Assembly: GCA_016709005.1 (NCBI GenBank)
Contig: JADJEU010000003.1
Location: 262,936-326,935 of the forward strand
Direction of reading: 5' to 3'
Source: Crocinitomicaceae bacterium
Lineage (GTDB): Bacteria; Bacteroidota; Bacteroidia; Flavobacteriales_D; Crocinitomicaceae
DNA: 64,000 nucleotides
This document shows positions 18,016-27,123 of this stretch, piece by piece. Position 1 is the first letter of the stretch. Every line of letters begins with the position of its first letter. The position numbers and the translations under genes were made by a program. Under the pieces are notes generated by a model. That model was not told the DNA's origin, ran no database searches, and saw nothing but the letters and a program-made list of their open reading frames with translations.

Positions 18016-18873
18016 ATGACTAAACTTAAAATTGCAGTACAAAAAAGTGGAAGACTGAGTGAAAAATCACTTGAACTTTTAAAAGAGTGCGGCATCAAAC
18101 TATCCAATGGTGATCGTAAATTGAAAACCGAAGCATCTAATTTTCCTATTGAAGTTTTGTTTTTGAGAGATGATGACATTCCTCAATACGTTGAACAAGG
18201 GGTCGCTGACATCGGTATTCTGGGTGAAAACGAAGTATGGGAAAAAGATAAAAATGTAAGCACGGTAGAAAAACTAGGTTTTGCAGGCTGTAAACTTTCA
18301 TTAGCAATTCCAAAAGATGAAAATTATACCAACCTCAATTATTTTGAAGGCAAACGAGTTGCGACGTCGTATCCTAAAATTCTGGGCAATTTTTTCAAAT
18401 CAAAAAAACTCAACGTAGAAATTGAAGAGATTGGCGGCAGTGTAGAAATTGCGCCAGGTATCGGTTTGGCAGATGGAATCTTTGATATTGTGAGTACAGG
18501 AAGCACACTACTCATGAATGGTTTGAAAGAGGTTGAAGTAGTGACAAAAAGTGAAGCTGTTTTAATTTCTAATCCAAATCTGCCTGAGAATAAGAAGTTA
18601 ATTCTCGAAAAATTATTGTTCCGGATCCGTGCAGTCAGAAATTCATCTGAGAATAAATACATCTTATTAAATGCGCCGAATGAATCTATTAAAGCAATCT
18701 CAAAAATACTTCCGGGCATGAAAAGTCCAACCGTACTTCCTCTGGCAGAAGAAGGCTGGAGCAGTATTCACTCTGTCGTCAAAGAAGATCAGTTTTGGGA
18801 CATCATTGATCAATTGAAAGAAAAAGGTGCACAAGGAATTTTAGTAGTTCCAATTGAAAAAATGATTCTTTAA
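18016..18873 (+). CDS. hisG: ATP phosphoribosyltransferase, long form
   Basis: HisG joins ATP and PRPP to start histidine synthesis. The 285-residue length shows the long form with a C-terminal ACT-like domain that binds histidine for feedback inhibition, so no HisZ partner is needed. Visible motifs are KIAVQKSGRLSEKSLELLKE at the start, VADIGILGENEVWEK, and the PRPP loop GIGLADGIFDIVSTGSTL. It is the first structural gene, 46 bp after the attenuator, and is followed by hisD with a 17-bp gap. Confidence 0.97.
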   Translation: MTKLKIAVQKSGRLSEKSLELLKECGIKLSNGDRKLKTEASNFPIEVLFLRDDDIPQYVEQGVADIGILGENEVWEKDKNVSTVEKLGFAGCKLSLAIPKDENYTNLNYFEGKRVATSYPKILGNFFKSKKLNVEIEEIGGSVEIAPGIGLADGIFDIVSTGSTLLMNGLKEVEVVTKSEAVLISNPNLPENKKLILEKLLFRIRAVRNSSENKYILLNAPNESIKAISKILPGMKSPTVLPLAEEGWSSIHSVVKEDQFWDIIDQLKEKGAQGILVVPIEKMIL

Positions 18874-18890
18874 TTTCTAAAATCTGTAAG

Positions 18891-20147
18891 ATGAAATCAC
18901 TAAAAAATCCAGATTTGAAAGAGTGGGCGTTTCTTGCTAAGCGGCCTTCAAAGTCTATCGCAGAGCTTGATGAGATTGTCGACGAAGTTTTTGATAATAT
19001 TCGACAGAAAGGCGACAAAGCTTTATTTGAATACAGTCTGAAATTTGACAAGGCAAAGCTGAAAAGTTTGAAAATTGAGCAAGATGAGTTGAAAACCAGT
19101 TCAAAGAATATCTCTAAAAAATTAAGAAATGCAATTGATATTGCTTATTCAAACATCAGCAAATTTCACAAGGCACAAAAAGAAAAAGTTCAAAAGATTG
19201 AGACAACTTCTGGGGTAGTTTGTTGGAGAGAATCAAGGGGTATTGAAAAGGTTGGCATTTATATTCCGGGTGGCTCTGCTCCTTTGTTTTCAACAGTGTT
19301 GATGCTGGCTATTCCTGCTAAGTTAGCAGGTTGCAAAGAGATTATTCTTTGTACTCCGCCAGATAAAAATGGAAAAATAGATCCAACAATTCTTTATGTC
19401 GCAAATCTGGTTGGAGTCACTTCTGTATTTTCGGTTGGCGGAATTCAGGCGATTGGAGCTATGACTTTTGGAACAAAAAGTATTCCGGCAGTTTCTAAAA
19501 TTTTCGGACCAGGAAATCAATACGTAACTGCAGCAAAACAACGCGCCCAAAATTTTGGAGTTGCCATTGATATGCCTGCCGGACCAAGTGAAGTTCTTAT
19601 AATCGCTGATAAAAATGCGGATGCAGAATTTGTTGCGGCGGACTTGCTTTCTCAAGCTGAACACGGTGCTGACAGTCAGGTCATCCTATTGAGTACTTCT
19701 GATAAAATGATTGAAGCAACACAGTCTGAATTAAAAAAACAATTGAAGAAATTACCTCGAAAAGAAGTTGCTGCAGAGGCTTTGAAAAACAGCCTGGCAA
19801 TCCAATTCAAAACTGAAAATGAATGCATGTTATTCAGTAACCTTTATGCACCTGAACATTTAATTCTTGCTTGTGAAAATGGAGATGAATTGGCGAATAA
19901 AGTGGTAAACGCTGGTTCAGTTTTTATTGGAAAGTATGCCTGTGAAAGTGCCGGTGATTATGCCAGCGGAACCAATCACACCTTGCCTACAAATGGGTAC
20001 GCTAGAAATTGCAGTGGCGTATCACTGGATAGTTTTGTGCGGAAAATTACCTTTCAGAAAATCTCCAAAAAGGGAATTCAAAACATTGGGCCTGCAATCG
20101 AAGAAATGGCAGAAGCAGAACAACTTTTGCACACAAAAATGCGGTAA
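18891..20147 (+). CDS. hisD: Histidinol dehydrogenase
   Basis: This 418-residue enzyme oxidises L-histidinol to histidine in two NAD-dependent steps. It shows the family signatures VGIYIPGGSAPLFSTVLMLA, GPGNQYVTAAKQ, DMPAGPSEVLI and the zinc/substrate region LLSQAEHGADSQ, and ends with the active-site segment GTNHTLPTNGYAR. It sits in the operon between hisG and hisC with short spacers and an intact frame. Confidence 0.97.
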   Translation: MKSLKNPDLKEWAFLAKRPSKSIAELDEIVDEVFDNIRQKGDKALFEYSLKFDKAKLKSLKIEQDELKTSSKNISKKLRNAIDIAYSNISKFHKAQKEKVQKIETTSGVVCWRESRGIEKVGIYIPGGSAPLFSTVLMLAIPAKLAGCKEIILCTPPDKNGKIDPTILYVANLVGVTSVFSVGGIQAIGAMTFGTKSIPAVSKIFGPGNQYVTAAKQRAQNFGVAIDMPAGPSEVLIIADKNADAEFVAADLLSQAEHGADSQVILLSTSDKMIEATQSELKKQLKKLPRKEVAAEALKNSLAIQFKTENECMLFSNLYAPEHLILACENGDELANKVVNAGSVFIGKYACESAGDYASGTNHTLPTNGYARNCSGVSLDSFVRKITFQKISKKGIQNIGPAIEEMAEAEQLLHTKMR

Positions 20148-20171
20148 CGGTGAGACTAAAAAATTGAAAAA

Positions 20172-21197
20172 ATGAAAACACTTGACCAATTGATCAGACC
20201 CAATATTCAGAAATTGAAGCCCTATTCAAGTGCCCGGGATGAGTACAAAGGAACAGATGGCGTATTTCTGGATGCTAATGAAAATCCTTTTGGAGAGCTG
20301 AACCGTTATCCTGATCCATACCAGAAAAAGTTAAAATCAAAACTGGCAGAACTGAAATCTGTTTCTACAGATTCTATTTTTGTAGGCAATGGTAGTGATG
20401 AGGTAATTGATTTGGCATTCCGTATTTTTTGTGAACCCGGAAAGGATAAAGCGTTGACATTTTCACCAACTTACGGTATGTATGAAGTCAGCGCAGCTAT
20501 TAATGATGTGGAATTAATTAAAGTTCCTTTCAATTCAGAATTTCAGATTGATTTTGATTTAACCAAACCGTTTTTGAGTGATCCGTCCATTAAATTAATT
20601 TTTGTTTGTTCACCCAATAATCCAACTGGAAATTCAATTAGTGGAATAGAAGAAATTCTGAAATCATTTGGAGGAATTGTAATTATTGATGAGGCATATA
20701 TTGATTTCAGTGAAAAGGAATCGTGGTTAAAAAGATTGAATGAATTTCCAAATCTGATCATTTCACAAACATTCAGCAAAGCATGGGGATTGGCTGCCGC
20801 GCGAGTAGGTTTGGCTTTTGCAAGTGCTGAAATCATCAATTGGTTTAATAAGGTCAAACCGCCTTATAATGTGAGCGAATTGAATCAGCAGGCAGCATTA
20901 AAGGCGCTGGAAAAAAAGGGCGAAACGTTTAAAAAAATCAATCTGATTAAATCAGAAAAAATTGAATTAGAAAGGAATTTGGATAGTCTGGAGATTGTAA
21001 AAAAAGTCTATCCATCTGACGGCAATTTTCTGCTTGTTGAAGTTTCAGATGCTGATAAAATATATGCGCATCTCACAGAACAAAAAATTGTAGTTCGCAA
21101 CAGAAATTCAGTTGTGAGAAATTGTTTGAGAATTACCGTTGGATCGGCTGAAGAAAATAAAAAAATGTTGAATGCTTTACAAAACTATAAATCATGA
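20172..21197 (+). CDS. hisC: Histidinol-phosphate aminotransferase
   Basis: This 341-residue PLP-dependent class II aminotransferase converts imidazole acetol phosphate to histidinol phosphate. Visible motifs are LDANENPFGELNRYPDPYQ at the N-terminus, FVCSPNNPTGN, VIIDEAYIDF and the PLP lysine in SQTFSKAWGLAAARVG. It overlaps hisB by 4 bp (ATGA), so translation is probably coupled. Confidence 0.97.
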   Translation: MKTLDQLIRPNIQKLKPYSSARDEYKGTDGVFLDANENPFGELNRYPDPYQKKLKSKLAELKSVSTDSIFVGNGSDEVIDLAFRIFCEPGKDKALTFSPTYGMYEVSAAINDVELIKVPFNSEFQIDFDLTKPFLSDPSIKLIFVCSPNNPTGNSISGIEEILKSFGGIVIIDEAYIDFSEKESWLKRLNEFPNLIISQTFSKAWGLAAARVGLAFASAEIINWFNKVKPPYNVSELNQQAALKALEKKGETFKKINLIKSEKIELERNLDSLEIVKKVYPSDGNFLLVEVSDADKIYAHLTEQKIVVRNRNSVVRNCLRITVGSAEENKKMLNALQNYKS

Positions 21198-22283
21198 AAA
21201 GAGTATTATTTATTGATAGAGACGGCACGCTTATAATTGAACCACCTGTAGATTTTCAAGTAGACAGTTTGGAGAAATTGGAGTTTTATCCGGGCGTGTT
21301 TTCTGCACTTTCCAAAATTGCAAACGAACTCGATTTTGAATTAGTGATGGTAACAAATCAAGATGGTTTGGGAACGGCATCTTTTCCGGAAGAAACGTTC
21401 TGGTCAGCGCAAAATAAAATGCTCAAAGCATTCGAAAATGAGGAATTATTTTTCAGATATTCTGATCGACAAAAAGTTTTCCCGGAAGAAAATCTGCCAA
21501 CCAGAAAACCAGGAACAGGATTGCTTTCAAAATATCTTTATGGAAATTATGACTTAGCTAATTCTTACGTGATAGGCGATCGTGCAACGGATGTGCAATT
21601 AGCTAAAAAACTTGGCTCAAAAGCTATTTATATGGGCGCGGATGCAACAGTTTCTGCAGAATTAGTGACGAAAAAATGGAGTGAGATTTATTCTTTTCTG
21701 AAAGCTATTCCAAGAGTTTCAAGCATAAAACGAAAAACATCAGAAACCGATATTGAAATAGAATTGAATCTGGATGGAAGTGGGAAATCAAAAATTGAAA
21801 CGGGAATTGGATTTTTTGATCACATGCTTGAACAAATTTCAAAACACGGAAATTTGGATTTGTTTGTCAAAGTAAAAGGCGATTTGCACATTGATGAACA
21901 CCATACCGTAGAAGATGTTGCGCTTGCTTTAGGAACGGCATTTATTGAAGCATTAGGATCCAAAAGAGGAATTGAGCGATACGGATTTTTGTTGCCAATG
22001 GATGAGTGTTTAGCCCAAATTACAATAGATTTTGGTGGCCGCCCGTGGTTAGTTTGGGACGCAGAATTCAAACGGGAAAAAGTAGGCGAGATGCCAACAG
22101 AGATGTTCAAGCATTTTTTCAAATCTTTTTCAGATAATGCAAAATGTAATCTCAATATAAATCAGAGGCGAGAATGAACACCACAAGATTGAAGCGATTT
22201 TTAAGGCCTTCGCTAAGGCAGTAAAAATGGCCGTATCTAAAACAGATAATTTCTCAATCCCAAGTACGAAAGGAACGTTATGA
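21194..22283 (+). CDS. hisB: Bifunctional histidinol-phosphatase / imidazoleglycerol-phosphate dehydratase, frameshifted near 3' end
   Basis: The N-terminal HAD phosphatase has FIDRDGTLI with the catalytic Asp pair, and the C-terminal dehydratase has GIGFFDHMLEQISKHG and DEHHTVEDVALALG. The frame breaks near 22160; the expected C-terminus (GENEHHKIEAIFKAFAKAVK) continues in the next frame and ends at 22281-22283, overlapping hisH. That segment holds the second His-His manganese site, so the break would be inactivating if real. A single-base error is more likely because everything else is conserved. The bifunctional fusion is usual in Bacteroidota and Gammaproteobacteria. Confidence 0.95.
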
Positions 22284-22859
22284 TTGCAATCTTTAAAATA
22301 CAACGCTGGAAACATCGCTTCTGTTCAAAATACCCTGACACGTCTCGGTTATGAATCATTGGTGACGGACGATGCAGTCTCACTAAGACAGGCCGACAAA
22401 GTAATCTTCCCCGGAGTTGGCGAAGCCAGTTCTGCAATGAAATATTTAAAAGATCGCAATCTGGATGAAGTGATCAGATCTCTGAAACAACCCGTTCTTG
22501 GAATATGTCTCGGTCAACAATTGCTGTGTGCATTTTCAGAAGAAGGAAATGTAAATTGTTTGGGAATTTTTAAAACCATGGTTAAAAAATTTCCTCCAAA
22601 TGATCTTGTTCCTCAGATGGGGTGGAATAGTTTGACTAAATTATCTGGTCCGCTATTTCAAGGGATCAACGAAAGTGATGATGTCTATTTTGTGCACAGT
22701 TATTACGCTGAACTTTGTAAAAACACGGTTGCTACTTGTGATTATATTGTCCCTTTCAGTGCAGCAATGAACAAAGACAATTTTTACGCAACGCAATTTC
22801 ACCCTGAGAAATCGGGAAGCGTTGGAGAACAAATTTTAATGAACTTTTTAAAACTATAA
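22280..22859 (+). CDS. hisH: Imidazole glycerol phosphate synthase, glutaminase subunit HisH
   Basis: HisH supplies ammonia from glutamine to HisF. The nucleophile loop is GICLGQQLLC and the His-Glu pair lies in QFHPEKSG. The natural start is the ATG at 22280, overlapping the hisB stop (ATGA) and giving MIAI. One extra T near 22292 then shifts the frame before KYNAGNIASVQNTLTRLGYE. The protein is about 192 residues, normal for the family, and it abuts hisA with 1 bp. Confidence 0.95.
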
Positions 22860-22860
22860 G

Positions 22861-23583
22861 ATGAGAATTATTCCTGCCATAGATATTATTGACGGTAAAT
22901 GTGTTCGTTTAACCAAAGGTGATTATTCAACACAGATTATTTACAACGAAGATCCGTTAGAAGTGGCTAAAGAATTTGAATCAAACGGCATTCAGTATTT
23001 GCACATGGTTGATTTAGATGGTGCAAAATCCAGTCGAATCATCAACCAAAAAAGTATTAGAACGAGTTGCAACAAACACCAATCTGAAAATTGATTTTGG
23101 CGGCGGAATAAAAAGTGATGATGATCTGCGAATTGCTTTTGAATCGGGTGCTTCACAAATTAGGGTGGAAGTATTGCAGTTAAGAATCGTGAATTGTTTT
23201 TGGAATGGATTAAGAAATACGGACCAGACAAAATTATCTTGGGAGCAGACTGCTTGAATCGAAAAATTGCCACGCAAGGTTGGTTAGAAAATTCTGAAAC
23301 CGATGTTGTAGATTTTATTTCTGATTATCAACAAAAGGGAATTCAATATGTGATTTGCACGGATATCTCCAAAGACGGCATGCTGCAAGGAACCTCCAAT
23401 GAATTGTACAAAGAGATTTTAGAAAAGACAAGCGTTAAACTAATTGCAAGCGGAGGGTTTCTTCATTGGATGATTTAATTAAATTGAAAGAACTTGGTTG
23501 TGAAGGGGCCATTGTTGGTAAAGGCAATTTATGAAGGCAGAATTAAATTGAATGACTTGAAACAAATAATGGAACAGGGATGA
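22861..23583 (+). CDS. hisA: ProFAR isomerase HisA, several frameshifts
   Basis: HisA isomerises the ring-opened ProFAR intermediate of histidine synthesis. Its (βα)8 barrel can be followed over at least four frames. MRIIPAIDIIDGKCVRLTKG runs to about 23030, DFGGGIKSDDDLRIAFESGA to about 23165, GADCLNRKIATQGWLE and CTDISKDGMLQGTSNE to about 23460, and then LDDLIKLKELGCEGAIVGK, a further shift and YEGRIKLNDLKQIMEQG up to 23581. Total length (~240 residues) is normal. Five indels or so in 700 bp of an essential pathway gene suggest poor consensus quality, not decay. Confidence 0.92.
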
Positions 23584-23601
23584 TGCTAAATATTTACGAA
23601 A

Positions 23602-23718
23602 GTCCTCTGCGGAACTCAGCGCCTTCTCAGCGAACTCTGCGGTAAAAAAAAGCTAACCACCACATCGTGGTCCCTTTGGGGCAAAGGTCACAAAGAAGGC
23701 ACAAAGATCACTAAGAAA
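23602..23718. repeat. ACCACAGAG-family repeat, head-to-head pair
   Basis: A minus-orientation copy (23602-23649: CCTCTGCGG...CTCTGCGGTAAAAAAA) is followed by a plus-orientation copy (23685-23718: GGTCACAAAGAAGGCACAAA). It fills the 141-bp hisA-hisF spacer inside the operon. A small hairpin (CCAC...GTGG, about 23657-23670) lies between the copies. Confidence 0.7.
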
Positions 23719-23724
23719 ATTACT

Positions 23725-24477
23725 ATGTTGAAAAAACGAATCATACCTTGTTTAGATATTAAGAACGGCAGAACCGTCAAAGGCATTAATTTCCTTGATA
23801 TCCGTGATGCCGGAGATCCGGTTGAACTTGCCAAAAAGTACGCTGCTGATGGTGCAGATGAACTTGTATTTCTCGACATCACCGCAACTGAAGAAAAAAG
23901 AAAAACACTTTCTGAATTGGTCAAAAAAGTAGCTGCTGAAATTAATATTCCTTTCACAGTTGGTGGCGGAATTAATTCACTGGAAGATGCTGAAATTGTT
24001 ATAAAATCAGGCGCAGACAAAGTGAGTTTGAATTCATCTGCAGTTAAGAATCCACAGTTGATTTCGGATATTGCAGACCAGTATGGAAGTCAGTGTGTCG
24101 TGGTAGCAATCGACACAAAATATGTAGACAATAAATGGCGTGTTTTTGTGAGCGGCGGAAAAATTCCAACCGATTTATTGGCAATTGACTGGGCAAAAAA
24201 AGTTGCTGAACTAGGTGCAGGTGAAATTCTTTTAACCTCCATGAATAATGACGGCACCAAGGCTGGTTTTGCGCTTGACATCACCAAACAAATAAGTGAA
24301 GCAGTTAGTATTCCCGTCATTGCCTCTGGCGGTGCCGGAACCAAAGAACATTTTAAAGAAGTCTTCCAAAAAACAAAAGCCAGTGGTGGATTGGCTGCCA
24401 GTATTTTTCACTACAATGAAATTCCAATTCCAGAATTAAAAAACTATTTAAAAACACAAAATATTCCAATCAGATGA
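23725..24477 (+). CDS. hisF: Imidazole glycerol phosphate synthase, cyclase subunit HisF
   Basis: This 250-residue (βα)8-barrel cyclase works with HisH to form IGP and AICAR from PRFAR. It shows the N-terminal catalytic Asp in RIIPCLDIKNGRTVKG, the half-barrel FTVGGGINSLEDAE, and the second catalytic Asp in LLTSMNNDGTKAGF. It is separated from hisA by a repeat pair, the only long gap in the operon, and overlaps hisIE by 4 bp (ATGA). Confidence 0.97.
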   Translation: MLKKRIIPCLDIKNGRTVKGINFLDIRDAGDPVELAKKYAADGADELVFLDITATEEKRKTLSELVKKVAAEINIPFTVGGGINSLEDAEIVIKSGADKVSLNSSAVKNPQLISDIADQYGSQCVVVAIDTKYVDNKWRVFVSGGKIPTDLLAIDWAKKVAELGAGEILLTSMNNDGTKAGFALDITKQISEAVSIPVIASGGAGTKEHFKEVFQKTKASGGLAASIFHYNEIPIPELKNYLKTQNIPIR

Positions 24478-25064
24478 AGATAGATTTTACAAAAGACAAT
24501 GGATTAGTTCCTGTTATTATTCAGGATGCTACATCTGCACAAGTGTTGATGCTTGGCTACATGAACGAAGAAGCTCTTCAAAAAACACAAGCAGAAAAAC
24601 GCGTCACTTTTTTCAGTCGTTCCAAAAATAGGTTGTGGACCAAAGGAGAAACTTCTGGCAATTTTTTGAATGTTATTGATATGCAAGTCGATTGTGATCA
24701 GGATACGATTTTGATCAAGGTAAATGCGGTTGGTCCAACCTGTCACACCGGTTCGGTTTCTTGTTTTGGTGAGGCATCTTCAAAAGGATTTTTGTACAAA
24801 CTGGAAGAGACAATTTCAGATAGAATTGATTCAGATGATCCGGATTCATACACCAATAAGCTATACAAAAGAGGCATCAATAAAGTTGCTCAAAAAGTAG
24901 GTGAAGAGGCTGTTGAACTGGTGATCGAAGCAAAAGATCAGAATGATGATTTATTCTTAAACGAAGCGGCTGATTTGATGTATCACTATTTAATCTTACT
25001 TAAAGCAAAGGGTAAAAAGTTAGAAGATGTAGAAAAGATTTTGCAAAACCGTTCAAAAAAATAA
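24474..25064 (+). CDS. hisI: Bifunctional phosphoribosyl-AMP cyclohydrolase / phosphoribosyl-ATP pyrophosphatase
   Basis: This HisIE fusion of 196 residues catalyses steps two and three of histidine synthesis. The HisI half (about 1-105) has FFSRSKNRLWTKGETSGN, VDCDQDTILIKV and the Cys pair of TCHTGSVSCF. The HisE half has KVGEEAVELVIEAKDQNDD and EAADLMYHYLILL. It is the last his gene and stops 3 bp before the convergent pentapeptide gene, leaving no room for a separate terminator. Confidence 0.96.
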   Translation: MKIDFTKDNGLVPVIIQDATSAQVLMLGYMNEEALQKTQAEKRVTFFSRSKNRLWTKGETSGNFLNVIDMQVDCDQDTILIKVNAVGPTCHTGSVSCFGEASSKGFLYKLEETISDRIDSDDPDSYTNKLYKRGINKVAQKVGEEAVELVIEAKDQNDDLFLNEAADLMYHYLILLKAKGKKLEDVEKILQNRSKK

Positions 25065-25067
25065 TGC

Positions 25068-25634
25068 TTAGTCAATCTCCAGATTATAATTAGCAAGCAA
25101 GCCGGCAATTCCTTCTGTCGAAAATTTAGCTTTCTTTATTTTGTTTTGTTCGGGATCAATGATATAGTTTTTTGCTAATCTGAAATCTGCTTTTTCAAGT
25201 ACAGATCGTGAGAAGGTGGCACCGTTTAAATCAGAGCTGGTGAAGATGGATTCAGACAATTGGACTTCCGTAAAATCAACTTCTTTCATAGAGCAGGCAA
25301 TGAATTTTGTGCGGCGCATGCTTTTACCATAGAAGGTAGAATAATCCAGTTGACACTTCTCAAACCCAACCGCAAAAAGAAAATTGTTGCAGACACTAAA
25401 GTCAAGGCCCATCAATTTACAATCAGTAAACTGGGCGTCTTTTAAGCCCACATCTTTCAGATTGGCAAGCGCGAGATTACAATTGTTAAACTTACAATTC
25501 ATAAAAGTGGCACTCGTCAAATTGGTTTTGGTAAAATTGCAGCCTTCAAATTCACAATCCGTGAATTCAGATTCAGAAAGATTTTGTTCAGAATAATCAA
25601 CGGTGTCGAATTTTTTGTCTTCGTGTACTTGCAT
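25068..25634 (-). CDS. Pentapeptide-repeat protein
   Basis: This 188-residue protein has A(D/N)LxX-type pentapeptides throughout, for example SESEFTDCEFEGCNFTKTNL, then a central break (FSVCNNFLFAVGFEKCQL) and a second repeat block ending KADFRLAKNYIIDPEQNKIK. The two-block right-handed β-helix layout and length match Qnr/McbG-like proteins, which shield gyrase in some bacteria, but most members have no known role. It follows the Fic gene by 17 bp on the same strand, so the two may be cotranscribed. Confidence 0.9.
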   Translation of the reverse strand: MQVHEDKKFDTVDYSEQNLSESEFTDCEFEGCNFTKTNLTSATFMNCKFNNCNLALANLKDVGLKDAQFTDCKLMGLDFSVCNNFLFAVGFEKCQLDYSTFYGKSMRRTKFIACSMKEVDFTEVQLSESIFTSSDLNGATFSRSVLEKADFRLAKNYIIDPEQNKIKKAKFSTEGIAGLLANYNLEID

Positions 25635-25651
25635 AGGGATAAAGGTAAGGG

Positions 25652-26761
25652 TTATTTAAACGCCTTCACCAAATCATAATTTGTACTTCTTCCACCTCCC
25701 GTTTCTTTGCGCAGTATTTTTTTGGTCATCAAATCCGTGACATCACGCAAGGCAGTATCGGTAGAGCACTTGGTCATCTTTGCCCATTTGGAAGTATTGA
25801 GTTTTCCATCCAAACCATCCAGTAATTTATTCAGTATTTTTTTCTGACGTTCGTTGAGCAATGTTTTGGCATGGGTATTCCAGAACTGATGTTTTTTAAA
25901 AGTGCGCGACAGTATTTGATCCGCAGCTAAAAGTGAATTCATCAGACAATTTAAAAACCAACGCAACCAATTGGTCACATCCAAATCTCCTTTTTGCGAT
26001 TTTTCAAGAACAGCATAATAAGCTTTGCGTTCCAATTTGATTTGCGCGGACATGCTGTAAAAACGTTGTGAACTTCCATCTGAACGCGTAAGAAGCATTT
26101 CTGTTAATGCCCGCGCCAGACGACCATTTCCATCATCAAAGGGGTGCAGCGTTACAAACCAAAAATGTGCTAAACCTGCTTTTAAAACTAAATCCAATTG
26201 ATCATCACCGTTGAACCATTTTAAAAAATGAGTCATTTCTGATTTCAGATTTTTTGCAGCCGGTGCTTGAAAGTGAACACGCTCTTTCCCCATAGCACCA
26301 GAAACAACTTGCATCGGACCGGTAGAATCGTTTCGATATTTACCCACCAGTATTTTATACATACCACTGTGACCACTTGGAAAAAGTGCAGATTGCCAGC
26401 CAAACAGGCGATCATGTGTCAGTTTTTCATCGGCGTGTTGCGTAGCGTCCAGCATCATTTCAACTACGGCATCCACATCACGCCCAGAATTTACCATGCC
26501 CGAATATTTAAGCCCCAATTGACGTGCTAGTGATGAACGGACTTCTTCATAATTGAAAACCGCTCCTTCGATTTCACTTGATTTAAGTACTTCCAGCGTC
26601 ATGGTTTGCATGAGAGCTTCTGTTTTTAATTCAAAACCCAATGTCTCCATTTTACCAACCAAACGGCCCTGGAGATTACGCACCTTTCCCAATAAGAAAG
26701 TTACTTCTTTTTCATCCCAATAAAATTCAGGCCAGTTGGTGTATTGATAAACGTACTTCAT
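25652..26761 (-). CDS. Fic-domain AMPylase-type protein with N-terminal inhibitory motif and C-terminal winged helix
   Basis: This 369-residue protein has an N-terminal DUF4172-like region (YQYTNWPEFYWDEKEV). The class II inhibitory-helix motif SSEIEG (S-x-x-x-E-G) is at residues 61-66, and the complete Fic motif HPFDDGNGRLAR has its catalytic His at residue 206. The C-terminal winged-helix-like part (WAKMTKCSTDTALRDVTDLM, TGGGRSTNYDL) could bind DNA. Fic enzymes transfer AMP from ATP onto target proteins and the SxxxEG glutamate keeps them off; the target is unknown here. Palindromic sites lie right upstream of the start. Confidence 0.92.
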   Translation of the reverse strand: MKYVYQYTNWPEFYWDEKEVTFLLGKVRNLQGRLVGKMETLGFELKTEALMQTMTLEVLKSSEIEGAVFNYEEVRSSLARQLGLKYSGMVNSGRDVDAVVEMMLDATQHADEKLTHDRLFGWQSALFPSGHSGMYKILVGKYRNDSTGPMQVVSGAMGKERVHFQAPAAKNLKSEMTHFLKWFNGDDQLDLVLKAGLAHFWFVTLHPFDDGNGRLARALTEMLLTRSDGSSQRFYSMSAQIKLERKAYYAVLEKSQKGDLDVTNWLRWFLNCLMNSLLAADQILSRTFKKHQFWNTHAKTLLNERQKKILNKLLDGLDGKLNTSKWAKMTKCSTDTALRDVTDLMTKKILRKETGGGRSTNYDLVKAFK

Positions 26762-26766
26762 TAATC

Positions 26767-26924
26767 ACCGCAAAATATGCGGTAAATATAAAAACTATTT
26801 GCCGCATTTACAAGTGCTATTTAGTATTTAATCTAAAAATGTATCTTCATTATACATTGTAAATAAAGATATTTGTGATTATTATCCGCAAAATATGCGG
26901 TGAATATTGGATGTTTTTTCCGCA
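26767..26924. promoter_or_regulatory. Duplicated palindromic operator upstream of fic
   Basis: The palindrome CCGCAAAATATGCGG occurs twice, at 26768-26782 and 26886-26900, followed both times by T(A/G)AATAT. Each copy has a CCGCATT half-site exactly 34 bp after its start (26802 and 26920). The first palindrome begins 6 bp upstream of the Fic start codon. The double unit fits binding sites for the Fic C-terminal winged helix or another regulator, which is inference. Confidence 0.5.
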
Positions 26925-26953
26925 TTGCATTTGGATGAGATTGATTTTCATTT

Positions 26954-27035
26954 TCTTCTCTGCGTTCTCTGCGGCTCTGCGGTTAAAAAAAACGTCCAAC
27001 CAATGTTCACCGCAAAGTCGCAGAGGACGCAGAGG
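26954..27035. repeat. ACCACAGAG-family repeat, head-to-head pair
   Basis: A minus-orientation copy (CTTCTCTGCGTTCTCTGCGG then CTCTGCGGTTAAAAAAAA, ~26956-27001) faces a plus-orientation copy (CACCGCAAAGTCGCAGAGGA, 27008-27035). It lies just upstream of valS. Confidence 0.75.
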
Positions 27036-27123
27036 TTGGGATACTTAACTGAATATATTTCACAACCTTTCGTAAACGTGAATATTTCCCAAATTTGCAC
27101 CGTTAAATAATCACACAAACAGC

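Noticed and set aside
26907..27110. Short ORFs on both strands before valS
   Set aside because: They translate the ACCACAGAG repeat pair; composition is that of the repeat.
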